From Mycolicibacterium parafortuitum (GTDB lineage Bacteria > Actinomycetota > Actinomycetes > Mycobacteriales > Mycobacteriaceae), in the NCBI RefSeq assembly GCF_002086815.1, contig NZ_MVID01000015.1, forward strand, positions 1 to 64,000: DNA of 64,000 bases. Direction: 5' to 3'. Both the position numbers and the translations under genes were made by a program. The notes beneath the pieces were generated by a model. The model saw nothing but the letters and a program-made list of their open reading frames with translations, did not search any database and had not been told where the DNA came from. The number at the start of each line of letters is the position of its first letter. Positions within the stretch are counted from its first letter, which is position 1. This document shows positions 17,504 through 26,168 of the stretch, in pieces.

Positions 17504-18478
17504 CTACTCGGCGGTGATGAAGCCCTGCTCGACCATCCAGTCGCGGGCGACGACGCTGGGGTCGAGGCCGTCGACGTCGACGGCCTTGTTCATCGCCATG
17601 ATCGCGTCATTGGTCAGTGCCGCCGTGACAGGCGCGGTCACCTCGGCGATCTCGGGATGGGCCTCGAAGAACTCGCGCTTCATCGTCACCGACGGGTTGT
17701 AGTGCGCGAAGAACTGCTTGTCGTCGGTCAGCACCACGAGGTTCAGCGCGGCGATGCGGCCGTCGGTGGTGAACACCTCGCCGAAGTCGCATTCGGTGCC
17801 GTCGGCGGTGGCCTGATAGATGATCCCGACCTGCAGGATCGGGGTCTGCGCCCGCGCCGGGTCGAAACCGTAGGCGGCGGCCATCCCCGGGAAACCGTCC
17901 TGGCGGGCCCGGAATTCGGTGTCCACGCAGGTGCGCGCCGCGGCGGGATCGCGCAGCACCAGCGCCGCGTAGTCCGACAGGGTCCGCACGCCGGTCCGCT
18001 CGACGGTCTGCGGGCTGGCGGCCAGCGCGTAGGTGTCGTCCATCGGTCCGGGTTCCAGCCACACCATGTCGTTGCGCCGGAGGTCCTCGTCGCGGACAGC
18101 CTCGTACTGTTCCCGGGTGTCCGGGATGGGTTTCTCGTGGCCGAGGTAGTTGATCCACGCGTTGCCGGTGAACTCGTAGGCGACGTCGACCTGCCCGGAA
18201 AGCTGTGCCTCCCTTGTACTTCGGGAGCCGACGATGCCGGTCAGGTCGCGGACGTCGGCGCCCGCGGCGGCCAGCGTGAACTCCAGGATGTAGCCCATGA
18301 TCACCTGCTCGGTGTATTCCTTGGACCCGACGGTGATCTGCACGCCTTCAAGACCGGGGGTGGGCTGGATGGTCCCGGGCCCGACCCGCAGCGGCACCGT
18401 GCTGCCCGATCCGAGCCCACAGCCGGACAGCACGACCGCGATCGCGGTCGCCAGGACGAGCACCGTGCGCATCCTCAT
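17504..18478 (-). CDS. Osmoprotectant (glycine betaine type) ABC transporter substrate-binding lipoprotein
   Basis: 324 residues with lipobox VLSGC and acceptor Cys near residue 20. The OpuAC/ProX-type domain shows QITVGSKEYTEQVIMGYILE at its start, then GSRSTREAQLSGQVDVAYEFTGNAW, ECDFGEVFTTDGRIAALNLVVLTDD and the C-terminal ALTNDAIMAMNKAVDVDG. It corresponds to M. tuberculosis proX. It is the last gene of a four-gene operon; its ATG overlaps the permease stop by one base. Whether the ligand is glycine betaine, choline or another quaternary amine is not determined by the sequence. Confidence 0.92.
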   Translation of the reverse strand: MRMRTVLVLATAIAVVLSGCGLGSGSTVPLRVGPGTIQPTPGLEGVQITVGSKEYTEQVIMGYILEFTLAAAGADVRDLTGIVGSRSTREAQLSGQVDVAYEFTGNAWINYLGHEKPIPDTREQYEAVRDEDLRRNDMVWLEPGPMDDTYALAASPQTVERTGVRTLSDYAALVLRDPAAARTCVDTEFRARQDGFPGMAAAYGFDPARAQTPILQVGIIYQATADGTECDFGEVFTTDGRIAALNLVVLTDDKQFFAHYNPSVTMKREFFEAHPEIAEVTAPVTAALTNDAIMAMNKAVDVDGLDPSVVARDWMVEQGFITAE

Positions 18479-19260
18479 CAGCGCAACCCCTTCGGGCTGA
18501 TGAAGTGTTCGGCGAGTCCGCCGAGCCAGTCCACCAGCAGCGCCAGGCACACCGCGAGCACGCTGCCGAGGATCAGCGTGACGTCGTCCTGCAGCTTGTA
18601 GCCGGTGTCGATCAGGATGCCCAGCCCGCCGGCATTGACGAGGAACGACAGCGTCGCGGTACCGACCGCGAGCACCAGCGAGGTGCGCAGTCCCGCAAGG
18701 ATGTACGGCACGGCCAGCGGCAGTTCCACCCGCAGCAGCAGCGAGCGTCGCGACATCCCCTGCCCCAGTCCGGCGTCGATCAGCGACCGGTCGACCTGGT
18801 CGATGCCCAGGATGGTGCTCGACAGCACCGGGAGCAGCGAGTACAGCGCGATCGGCAGTACCCCGATCCAGAATCCGGTCTTGGCGGTCACCAGGAACAG
18901 CAGCACGAGCAGGCCGATGGCGGGTGCGGCCTGGCCGACGTTCGCGATCCCGACGAACAACGGCCGCAACATCTTTGCGCCGGGGCGGGTGACCAGCACC
19001 CCGAGCGGTATCCCGATCAGCAGCACGATCGCGGTCACCGCGGCGGTGATCAACAGGTGCTGCCAGATCAGCGTCGCCACATTGGCCGGGTTGATGTTCT
19101 CCTGCTGGGTGGCGGTCAGGTCGCGGTCGAACGCCCAGAACACCACGGCCGCCGCGACGATCAGGACCAGCACCGGCTGCACGAACAGCCGCAGCCGCTC
19201 GCCCCGCGCGGCCGCCGGGGCGCCGGGTGCGTCGGCGGGCGCCGTCACTGTCGAGGTCAC
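18478..19260 (-). CDS. Osmoprotectant ABC transporter permease (second)
   Basis: A 260-residue BPD_transp_1 permease with a basic N-terminal cytoplasmic tail and about six membrane helices. The EAA-type coupling loop is RSLIDAGLGQGMSRRSLLLRVELPLAVPYILAGLRTS. Compared with its partner at 20456, it has a longer N-terminal extension containing one additional hydrophobic segment (FVQPVLVLIVAAAVVFWAF). It overlaps the ATPase stop by 4 nt. It forms the transmembrane channel with the first permease. Confidence 0.92.
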   Translation of the reverse strand: MTSTVTAPADAPGAPAAARGERLRLFVQPVLVLIVAAAVVFWAFDRDLTATQQENINPANVATLIWQHLLITAAVTAIVLLIGIPLGVLVTRPGAKMLRPLFVGIANVGQAAPAIGLLVLLFLVTAKTGFWIGVLPIALYSLLPVLSSTILGIDQVDRSLIDAGLGQGMSRRSLLLRVELPLAVPYILAGLRTSLVLAVGTATLSFLVNAGGLGILIDTGYKLQDDVTLILGSVLAVCLALLVDWLGGLAEHFISPKGLR

Positions 19261-20459
19261 GACGGGTCGTCCCCGGCGGCCGCCGACGCCGCGGAAGACT
19301 CCGCCTTGGCGCGCAGGCTGGTGATGGTGTCGATCAGGGTGTCGAGCGTGACCACGCCCTCGTAGCGGTTGCCGGGGCCGGCGACGACGGCCGAGGCGTG
19401 TTGTTCGGCCAGGATCGCCTCGAGGGCGTCCTCCAGCGTGGAGTAGGTGCTGACCACGTCGAGCTTCTCGACCGCGTCGGCCAGGGTGGCGGCGTGCCGC
19501 AGCCGGCTCTCACGCACCCAGTTGACCGGCCGTTGCCGGTCGTCGAGCACCACCGCCCAGTCGTGCTCGGTGGCCGCGATCACCGCGCGCACCGCCTCGA
19601 CGCTGTCGCCGCGGTGCACGGACGGCCGAGGTTCCAGCGCGACGTCCTTGACCCGCAACAGCCCCAGTTGCTGCAGCGAGGCCCCCGACCCGACGAAGCC
19701 GGCGACGGTGTCGTCGGCGGGGTTGGCCAGGATGTTCTGCGGGGTGTCGTACTGCAGCACCTTGGACTGCTGGCCCAGCACCGCGATGCGGTCGCCGAGT
19801 TTGACGGCCTCGCCGAAGTCGTGGGTGACGAACACGATGGTCTTGCGCAGTTCGGTCTGCAGCCGCAGCAGCTCGTCCTGGAGGGTGCTGCGGGTGATCG
19901 GGTCGACGGCGCCGAACGGTTCGTCCATCAACAGCACGGGCGGGTCGGCCGCCAGTGCCCGGGCCACCCCGACGCGCTGCTGCTGTCCACCGGAGAGCTG
20001 ACGCGGGTAGCGGTCGGCGTACTGGGCGGGTTCGAGCCCGACCAGGTCGAGCAGTTCGTCGACCCGGTCGTTGATCCGGCGGCGGTCCCAGCCGAGCAGC
20101 CCGGGAACCAGGCCGACGTTCTGGCGGATCGTCATGTGCGGGAACAGACCCGCCTGCTGGATCGCGTAGCCGATCGAGCGCCGCAGTTCGGTGGGCTTGA
20201 TCGCCAGCGCGTCCCGGTCGCCGATCAGGATCCGCCCCGAGGTGGGTTCGCTGAGCCGGTTGATCATCCGCATCGTGGTGGTCTTGCCGCAACCGGACGG
20301 CCCGACCAGGACCACGATCTCCCCGGCCGGGATCTCCAGCGAGACGTCTTCGACGGCAGGCGTTTTGGCGCCCGGGTAGACCTTCGACACGTGGTCGAGT
20401 TCGATGCGCGCCCCGCTCGGGCCTGATTGGGTGCCGGATTGCGCGGATTGTGCTGTCAC
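19257..20459 (-). CDS. Osmoprotectant ABC transporter ATP-binding protein with CBS domains
   Basis: A 400-residue ProV/OpuAA-like ATPase. Walker A is GPSGCGKTT, the signature is LSGGQQQRVGVARAL, Walker B is VLLMDEPFGAVD and the H-loop is FVTHDFGEA. After about residue 260 the protein contains a CBS pair (VKDVALEPRPSVHRGDSVEAV... and AVEKLDVVSTYSTLEDALEAIL), which in OpuA senses ionic strength or nucleotides. The GTG start overlaps the upstream permease stop by 4 nt; an open frame further upstream would run through that permease gene. It energises uptake of compatible solutes. Confidence 0.94.
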   Translation of the reverse strand: MTAQSAQSGTQSGPSGARIELDHVSKVYPGAKTPAVEDVSLEIPAGEIVVLVGPSGCGKTTTMRMINRLSEPTSGRILIGDRDALAIKPTELRRSIGYAIQQAGLFPHMTIRQNVGLVPGLLGWDRRRINDRVDELLDLVGLEPAQYADRYPRQLSGGQQQRVGVARALAADPPVLLMDEPFGAVDPITRSTLQDELLRLQTELRKTIVFVTHDFGEAVKLGDRIAVLGQQSKVLQYDTPQNILANPADDTVAGFVGSGASLQQLGLLRVKDVALEPRPSVHRGDSVEAVRAVIAATEHDWAVVLDDRQRPVNWVRESRLRHAATLADAVEKLDVVSTYSTLEDALEAILAEQHASAVVAGPGNRYEGVVTLDTLIDTITSLRAKAESSAASAAAGDDPS

Positions 20460-21103
20460 CGAATGCCTTTCGACGTCGTGAGCCGCCCGAGCAGAACCAG
20501 GGCGGCGTCGAGAACGAGCGCCAGGATCACGATGAGCAGCGTTCCGCTCAACGCCATCGGCAGCGCGGTCGGGCTGCCCACCCTGGCCAGCCCGGCGAAG
20601 ATCAGGTTTCCGAGGCCGGGGCCTTTGACGTACGCCGCGATCGCGAGCACGCCCATCGACATCTGGGTGGCCAGCCGCATCGCCGACAGCACGGCCGGCC
20701 AGACCAGCCGCAGCTCGACCCGGCCCAGCGTCTGCAGGCGGCTCATCCCGATGCCGCGTGCCGCATCGGTCAGCGCCGGGTCGACCGCGTTGAGCCCGAC
20801 GATGGTGTTGCGCACGATCGGCAGCAGCGAATAGAGCACCAGCGCCGCGACGCTCGGGATCACACCCAGGCCGAACAGCGGGATCAGCAGGCCCAGCAGC
20901 GCGAACGCAGGCACCGTCAGGATCACGCTGGACGTCGCGGTAGCGATGTTGGCCGCCAGCGCGTTGCGGTAGGTCAGCACCCCGATCGCCACGCCGATCA
21001 CGGTCGCGATCAGCACGCTTTGCACCACCGCGCTGACGTGCTGATAGGAGTCGAACGCGAGCTGCGGGTAGTGCGTGGACACGTAATCCCACAGCCCGGT
21101 CAT
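20456..21103 (-). CDS. Osmoprotectant ABC transporter permease (first)
   Basis: 215 residues, OpuAB/ProW-like, with five to six membrane helices. It has the coupling loop DPALTDAARGIGMSRLQTLGRVELRLVWPAVLSAMR, close to that of its partner permease. It is the first gene of the operon permease-ATPase-permease-binding protein, the order found in mycobacterial proZWVX-like and OpuC systems with one permease on each side of the ATPase. Its 5' region (21104-21230) is shared with the divergent dioxygenase gene. Confidence 0.92.
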   Translation of the reverse strand: MTGLWDYVSTHYPQLAFDSYQHVSAVVQSVLIATVIGVAIGVLTYRNALAANIATATSSVILTVPAFALLGLLIPLFGLGVIPSVAALVLYSLLPIVRNTIVGLNAVDPALTDAARGIGMSRLQTLGRVELRLVWPAVLSAMRLATQMSMGVLAIAAYVKGPGLGNLIFAGLARVGSPTALPMALSGTLLIVILALVLDAALVLLGRLTTSKGIR

Positions 21104-21230
21104 GACGGCTGCACGTACCCGATCTTGAAGTGGTCGAAACGGGTCCGATTCGATTCGTGCTGAATCAAAGGATGGTCCGCGGGCCCCGATCCAGGCACGG
21201 TATTCGAGCGGGATCTACGGAGGAGAACGG

Positions 21231-22169
21231 ATGTCAACACTGCACGTGGTCAAGCTCGGCGCCCATATCGGGGCGCGTATCGACGGGGTGGATCTCGCCC
21301 GCGGGGTCGACCCCGACACGGCGGCGCGGATCAACGCCGCCCTGCTGGAGCACAAGGTGATCTTCTTCCGGGGTCAGCACGATCTGGACGACGAGGGGCA
21401 GCTGGAGCTGGCCCGCGCGCTGGGTACGCCGACCACCGCCCACCCGACGGTGACCTCCCGCGGGGCCAAGGTGCTGCCGATCGACTCGCGCTACGACAAG
21501 GCGAACGCCTGGCACACCGATGTGACGTTCGTCGACCGCATCCCGAAGGCGTCGTTGTTGCGCGCGGTCACGCTGCCGCCCTACGGCGGCACCACCGCGT
21601 GGGCGTCGACCGAGGCCGCCTACGACCAGCTTCCGGAGCCGCTGCGCGTGCTCGCCGAGAATCTGTGGGCGGTGCACACCAATCAGTACGACTACGCCGG
21701 CGACGCCGACGCGCGCCTGCGCCCGCTCGCCGACACCGAACGCCAGTACCTCGAGGAGTTCGTCTCCGACTACTACGAGACCGAGCACCCGGTGGTGCGG
21801 GTGCACCCGGAGACGGGGCGCAAGGTGCTGCTGGTCGGCCTGTTCGTCAAGCACTTCGTCGGGCTCGGGCACGCCGAGTCCGCCACGCTGTTGAACCTGC
21901 TGCAGGCCCGGATCACCAAGCTGGAGAACACCATCCGGTGGAACTGGGAGCTGGGCGACCTCGCCATCTGGGACAACCGGGCCACCCAGCACTACGCGGT
22001 GTCCGACTACGACGACCAGTTCCGCCGCCTGAGCCGGGTCACGCTGGCCGGCGACATCCCCGTCGACGTCGCAGGCCGGCCCAGCCGGGTGATCGCCGGC
22101 GACGCGTCGTCGTACTCGCCGGTGGTCGACCCGGTCCGGCCCGCGGCCCCGGCCAGCCTCGCGAGCTGA
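21231..22169 (+). CDS. TauD/AtsK-family 2-oxoglutarate Fe(II) dioxygenase
   Basis: A 312-residue enzyme similar to Rv3406 and TauD, which cleave sulfate esters or taurine oxidatively to release sulfite or sulfate. The iron facial triad is His95 and Asp97 in WHTDVTF, with His254 in [15 protein letters not shown]; Arg269 in LSRVTLAG would bind 2-oxoglutarate. The ATG follows an AGGAGAAC RBS. It may act in sulfur scavenging; a different sulfonate or herbicide-type substrate is possible. The 127-nt intergenic region upstream is divergent with the osmolyte importer, but I see no recognisable operator there. Confidence 0.9.
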   Translation: MSTLHVVKLGAHIGARIDGVDLARGVDPDTAARINAALLEHKVIFFRGQHDLDDEGQLELARALGTPTTAHPTVTSRGAKVLPIDSRYDKANAWHTDVTFVDRIPKASLLRAVTLPPYGGTTAWASTEAAYDQLPEPLRVLAENLWAVHTNQYDYAGDADARLRPLADTERQYLEEFVSDYYETEHPVVRVHPETGRKVLLVGLFVKHFVGLGHAESATLLNLLQARITKLENTIRWNWELGDLAIWDNRATQHYAVSDYDDQFRRLSRVTLAGDIPVDVAGRPSRVIAGDASSYSPVVDPVRPAAPASLAS

Positions 22170-22201
22170 CGGTCCGTCGGGCCGGCGAGTACCGTGGACG
22201 C

Positions 22202-23320
22202 GTGGTCAGAGCGCGTGAGACGGACGCATGTCCGGGGGCGCTGCAGACCCACCGCGCGGCCGACGGGGACCTGGTCCGCATCCGGTTGCCCGGCGGGGCG
22301 ATCACCGCAGCCCAGATGGAGACCGTCGCGCAGGCGGCCATCGAGTTGGCCGCTTCGACGCTCGAGCTGACCTCGCGGGCGAACCTGCAGATCCGCGGGG
22401 TGCGTGACCCCGCCGCGGTCGCCGCGCTGCTGACCGACGCCGGGTTGCTGCCGTCGACGTCCCACGAGCGGGTACGCAATATCGTCGCGTCTCCGCTGTC
22501 GGGACGTGCCGGCGGCGCGTGCGACGTCCGAGGGCTGGTCACCGCGCTCGACACGGCCGTACAGGCCGATCCGGCCCTGGCCGCGCTGCCCGGCCGGTTC
22601 CTGTTCGGCATCGACGACGGCCGCGGCGACATCTCCGGTCTCGGCGCCGACGCTGGTGTGCACGCCCTCGACACCTCCACCGCGGCACTGCTTCTCGCCG
22701 GCCGCGACACCGGTGTGCGGATCCCGCTGGATGCCGCCGTCGACGAACTCCTCGGCGTGGCCCGCCGATTCCTCGACGTGCGCGGAAAGCACTGGCGGGT
22801 CCGCGAACTCGACGACCCGATGCTGCTGGTCCGCGGCCGCGACGCCGACGCGCCGGCCGGCGCCACCTGGCCGCCGGTGACCCGCCCCCCGGTCGGCTGG
22901 ATCGAGCAGGACGACGGCCGGATCGCACTCGGCGCGGCGGTGCCGCTGGGGGTGCTCGACGCCCAGCTGGCGCGCTACCTCGCCGCGGTCGAGGCGCCGA
23001 TGGCGGTGACGCCGTGGCGGTCGATTCTGCTGTTCGACCTCGACGAAGAGGTCGCCGATGTGGCGCTGCGGGTGCTGGCCCCGCTCGGGCTGATCTTCGA
23101 CGAGAACTCGCCGTGGCTGTCGGTGTCGGCGTGCACCGGCAGCCCGGGCTGCGCACAGTCGGCCGCCGACGTGCGGGCCGACGCCGCCGCGGCGGTGGAT
23201 CCCGCCGTCCCGGGGCACCGGCACTTCGTCGGGTGCGAACGCGCCTGCGGCAGTCCGGCACACGCCGAGGTCCTGGTGGCGACCGGAGACGGCTACCGGA
23301 GCCGAAAAGCCCACCCGTAG
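22202..23320 (+). CDS. cobG: Precorrin-3B synthase CobG
   Basis: A 372-residue sirohaem/Fe-S enzyme of the nitrite/sulfite reductase fold that converts precorrin-3A to precorrin-3B with O2, the ring-contraction entry of the aerobic B12 pathway. Two ferredoxin-like half domains include LELTSRANLQIRGV, ending with Cys ligands CTGSPGC (C-x5-C) and GCERACG (C-x3-C). The GTG at 22202 was chosen because no ATG is near and the family N-terminus (CPGALQTHRAADGDLVRIRLPGG) follows. Same order as Rv2064. Confidence 0.92.
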   Translation: MVRARETDACPGALQTHRAADGDLVRIRLPGGAITAAQMETVAQAAIELAASTLELTSRANLQIRGVRDPAAVAALLTDAGLLPSTSHERVRNIVASPLSGRAGGACDVRGLVTALDTAVQADPALAALPGRFLFGIDDGRGDISGLGADAGVHALDTSTAALLLAGRDTGVRIPLDAAVDELLGVARRFLDVRGKHWRVRELDDPMLLVRGRDADAPAGATWPPVTRPPVGWIEQDDGRIALGAAVPLGVLDAQLARYLAAVEAPMAVTPWRSILLFDLDEEVADVALRVLAPLGLIFDENSPWLSVSACTGSPGCAQSAADVRADAAAAVDPAVPGHRHFVGCERACGSPAHAEVLVATGDGYRSRKAHP

Positions 23321-23329
23321 GGTGAGCGG

Positions 23330-23956
23330 GTGCTCGACTACATCCGCGACGCCGCGGAGATCTATCGCCAGTCGTTCGCGACCATCCGTGCCGAGGCGGA
23401 TCTGGCGCGGTTCCCCGAGGACGTGGCCCGCGTGGTGGTGCGGCTGATCCACACCTGCGGGCAGGTCGACGTCGCCGAGCACGTCGCCTTCACCCCCGAC
23501 GTGGTGGCACGCACGCATGCCGCGCTGGCGGCCGGCGCCCCGATCCTGTGCGACTCGTCGATGGTGGCCGCCGGCATCACCCGGTCGCGGCTGCCCGCCG
23601 ACAACGAGGTGGTGTCGCTGGTGGCCGATCCGCGTGCCCGCGACCTCGCCGCCGAGCTGGGCAGCACCCGGTCGGCCGCCGCGGTCGACCTGTGGGCCGA
23701 ACGCATCCCCGGCGCGGTGTTCGCGGTCGGCAATGCGCCGACCGCGCTGTTCCGCCTGCTCGAGCTCGTCGACGACGGGCTGGCCGCACCGGCGGCGGTG
23801 CTCGGCGGACCGGTCGGGTTCGTCGGCTCCGCGCAGTCCAAACAGGAACTCATCGACCGTCCGCGAGGCATGTCCTACCTCGTGGTTACGGGCAGGCGCG
23901 GCGGCAGCGCGATGGCCGCCGCCGCGGTGAACTCGATTGCGGCAGAGGAAGAATGA
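23330..23956 (+). CDS. cobH: Precorrin-8X methylmutase CobH
   Basis: 208 residues; CobH moves a methyl from C-11 to C-12 of precorrin-8X to give hydrogenobyrinic acid. Family signatures are [27 protein letters not shown]-like [17 protein letters not shown] (with the catalytic His), [23 protein letters not shown] and [13 protein letters not shown]. The start is GTG, 9 nt after the cobG stop. Its stop overlaps the cobIJ start (ATGA), so translation is coupled. Confidence 0.95.
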   Translation: MLDYIRDAAEIYRQSFATIRAEADLARFPEDVARVVVRLIHTCGQVDVAEHVAFTPDVVARTHAALAAGAPILCDSSMVAAGITRSRLPADNEVVSLVADPRARDLAAELGSTRSAAAVDLWAERIPGAVFAVGNAPTALFRLLELVDDGLAAPAAVLGGPVGFVGSAQSKQELIDRPRGMSYLVVTGRRGGSAMAAAAVNSIAAEEE

Positions 23957-25434
23957 GCACTCGTCAGGGAACACTCTGGGGTGTCGGGCTCGGGCCCGGC
24001 GACCCTGAACTGGTCACCGTCAAGGCGGCCCGGGTGATCGGTGCGGCCGATGTGGTCGCCTACCACAGCGCCCGCCACGGCCGCAGCATCGCACGCGGTA
24101 TCGCCGAGCCGTACCTGCGGGACGGCCAGATCGAGGAGCACCTCGTCTACCCGGTGACCACCGAGACGTCCGACCATCCGGGCGGCTACGCCGGCGCGAT
24201 GGAGGACTTCTACCGCGAGTCCGCCGACCGGATCGCCGCGCACCTCGACGCCGGGCGCGACGTCGCGTTGCTCGCCGAGGGTGACCCGCTGTTCTACAGC
24301 TCCTACATGCACATGCACACGCGGTTGACGCAGCGATTCGACGCGGTCATCGTGCCCGGGGTGACGTCGGTCAGCGCGGCGTCGGCCGCGGTGTCGACAC
24401 CGCTGGTGCAGGGCGACCAGGTGCTGACGATCCTGCCCGGCACACTGCCGCAGGCCGAGCTGCAACGCCGCCTCGCCGACACCGACGCCGCGGTGATCCT
24501 CAAGCTCGGCCGCTCCTACCCCGCTGTCCGGCAAGCGCTTTCGGGGGCGGGCCGGCTCGACGACGCGTTCTACGTCGAGCGCGCCAGCACCGAACGGCAG
24601 CGGGTGCTGCCCGCCGCCGATGTCGACGACGGATCGGTGCCGTACTTCGCACTCGCGATGCTCCCCGGTGACGGGCGCAGACGCGCGGGCACCGGCTCGG
24701 TCGCGGTCGTCGGGCTCGGCCCCGGCGACACCGGGTGGATGACCTCGCAGAGCCGCCACGAGCTCGCCGCGGCGACCGACCTGATCGGGTACGGGCCGTA
24801 CCTGGACCGGGTCGGACTGCGCGACGGGCAGCGCAGACATCCTTCCGACAACACCGACGAACCCGCGCGGGCCCGGCTGGCGTGCGAACTCGCCCAGCAG
24901 GGCCGCGCGGTCGCGGTGGTGTCCTCCGGGGACCCCGGGGTGTTCGCGATGGCGACCGCGGTGCTCGAAGAGGCCGAGCAGTGGCCGGGCGTCGAGGTCC
25001 GGGTGATCCCGGCGATGACCGCCGCCCAGGCCGTGGCGAGCCGGGTCGGTGCGCCGCTCGGGCACGACTACGCGGTGATCTCGCTGTCGGACCGGCTCAA
25101 GCCCTGGGACGTGATCGTGCGCCGGCTGTCGGCGGCCGCGGCGGCCGACATGGTGCTGGCGATCTACAACCCGGCGTCGAAGTCGCGCACCTGGCAGGTC
25201 GGCGCGATGCGCGATCTGCTCCTCGAGCACCGCGATCCGGCCACCCCGGTGGTGATCGGGCGCGACGTCGGCGGTCCGCACGAGTCGGTCACGGTGACCG
25301 CGCTGGGCGACCTGGACCCGGCCGCCGTCGACATGCGCTGTCTGCTGATCATCGGCTCCACCCAGACCCGCTGGCACCGCAGCGCCGACGGCGCGGACCG
25401 GGTGTTCACGCTGCGCCGCTATCCGCCGAGTTGA
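23953..25434 (+). CDS. cobIJ: Fused precorrin-2 C20- and precorrin-3B C17-methyltransferase (CobIJ)
   Basis: A 493-residue two-domain protein. Residues 1 to about 245 are CobI-like ([21 protein letters not shown], then [19 protein letters not shown] and [13 protein letters not shown]). Residues of about 250 to 493 are CobJ-like ([91 protein letters not shown]). Both are SAM-dependent tetrapyrrole methylases acting after and around CobG. The fusion is the usual form in mycobacteria (Rv2066). The ATG overlaps the cobH stop. Confidence 0.95.
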   Translation: MSTRQGTLWGVGLGPGDPELVTVKAARVIGAADVVAYHSARHGRSIARGIAEPYLRDGQIEEHLVYPVTTETSDHPGGYAGAMEDFYRESADRIAAHLDAGRDVALLAEGDPLFYSSYMHMHTRLTQRFDAVIVPGVTSVSAASAAVSTPLVQGDQVLTILPGTLPQAELQRRLADTDAAVILKLGRSYPAVRQALSGAGRLDDAFYVERASTERQRVLPAADVDDGSVPYFALAMLPGDGRRRAGTGSVAVVGLGPGDTGWMTSQSRHELAAATDLIGYGPYLDRVGLRDGQRRHPSDNTDEPARARLACELAQQGRAVAVVSSGDPGVFAMATAVLEEAEQWPGVEVRVIPAMTAAQAVASRVGAPLGHDYAVISLSDRLKPWDVIVRRLSAAAAADMVLAIYNPASKSRTWQVGAMRDLLLEHRDPATPVVIGRDVGGPHESVTVTALGDLDPAAVDMRCLLIIGSTQTRWHRSADGADRVFTLRRYPPS

Positions 25435-25450
25435 CAAGCGTCGTACATAA

Positions 25451-25480
25451 TTGACAGTCGTCAGAACCGCAGGTTAATCT
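25451..25480 (+). promoter_or_regulatory. Sigma70-type promoter of the tetR gene, probably leaderless
   Basis: TTGACA at 25451-25456, an 18-nt spacer and TAATCT at 25475-25480. Transcription would begin around 25486-25488, which is the GTG start codon at 25487, so the transcript would have essentially no 5' leader, a common arrangement in mycobacteria. An additional TTGACA at about 25432-25437 overlaps the cobIJ stop; the pattern TTGACAAGCGTCG...TTGACAGTCGTCA forms near-direct repeats that could be a TetR operator. Confidence 0.5.
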
Positions 25481-25486
25481 CCGCGC

Positions 25487-26128
25487 GTGCAGCGAGGACT
25501 ACCGGTGCGGTCCCCGACCGACCGGCGTCAACCACAGAAGAGCGACCTGCGCCGCGTCGCGATCCTGGAATCCCTGAACCATCATCTGCGGGAATCGGGT
25601 TTCGACGCACTCAACATCGCCGACGTCACCCGCCGCGCCGGGGTGACCCGCTCGGCGTTCTACTTCTACTTCGAGAACAAGGCCGCGGGTGTGGCCGCTC
25701 TGCTCGAGCCGATGTACGACGACGGCTTCCTGGCCGGCGACATCCTCACCGACACCACCCGACCCCCGCGTCGGCGCATCCGCGGCATGCTCGAGGCCCT
25801 GCTCGACACCGTCGACGAGCACCGCTACCTGCTGCAGGCCATGCTCGAGGCACGCGCGACCAGCCCGTCGATCCGTGACGTGTGGGATCAGGCCCGAGAG
25901 ACCTTCGTCCCGACCGTCGCGCAGATGATCACCGCCGAACGCGACGGCGGGCGCGCGCCGGGCGGGCCCGCACCCGAGATCCTTGCCAGCATCCTGCTGG
26001 AGTTCAACGACCGCCTGATGGAGCGCTACACCGTCGGCGGCCGGCTCAGCCGCGAAGACCTGCTGACCGCGGCCGAATCCGTATGGCTGCGCACGATTTA
26101 CCTCAACGACGAGGACAACCACCGATGA
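25487..26128 (+). CDS. TetR-family transcriptional regulator
   Basis: A 213-residue repressor type with an N-terminal helix-turn-helix (AILESLNHHLRESGFDALNIADVTRRAGVTRSAFYFYFENKAAGVAAL). The ligand domain is helical, with LEALLDTVDEHRYLLQAMLEARATSPSIRDVWDQARE. It is probably autoregulated and may control the downstream APH-like gene, 40 nt on. It takes a position that is not occupied by a TetR gene in M. tuberculosis between cobIJ and cobL. The ligand is unknown. Confidence 0.88.
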   Translation: MQRGLPVRSPTDRRQPQKSDLRRVAILESLNHHLRESGFDALNIADVTRRAGVTRSAFYFYFENKAAGVAALLEPMYDDGFLAGDILTDTTRPPRRRIRGMLEALLDTVDEHRYLLQAMLEARATSPSIRDVWDQARETFVPTVAQMITAERDGGRAPGGPAPEILASILLEFNDRLMERYTVGGRLSREDLLTAAESVWLRTIYLNDEDNHR

Positions 26129-26146
26129 GCGCTTGCGCGAAGAGCA
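26124..26146 (+). repeat. Dispersed about 22-bp intergenic repeat, single copy
   Basis: GATGAGCGCTTGCGCGAAGA plus GCA, starting with the tetR stop codon. The same core occurs three times, in the opposite orientation, at 28411-28495. GCGCTTGCGC inside it is an inverted repeat with a 2-nt centre. Both sites begin at the stop codon of the upstream gene. Confidence 0.7.
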
Positions 26147-26168
26147 TCAAACCCCGAAGGACGGCGCC

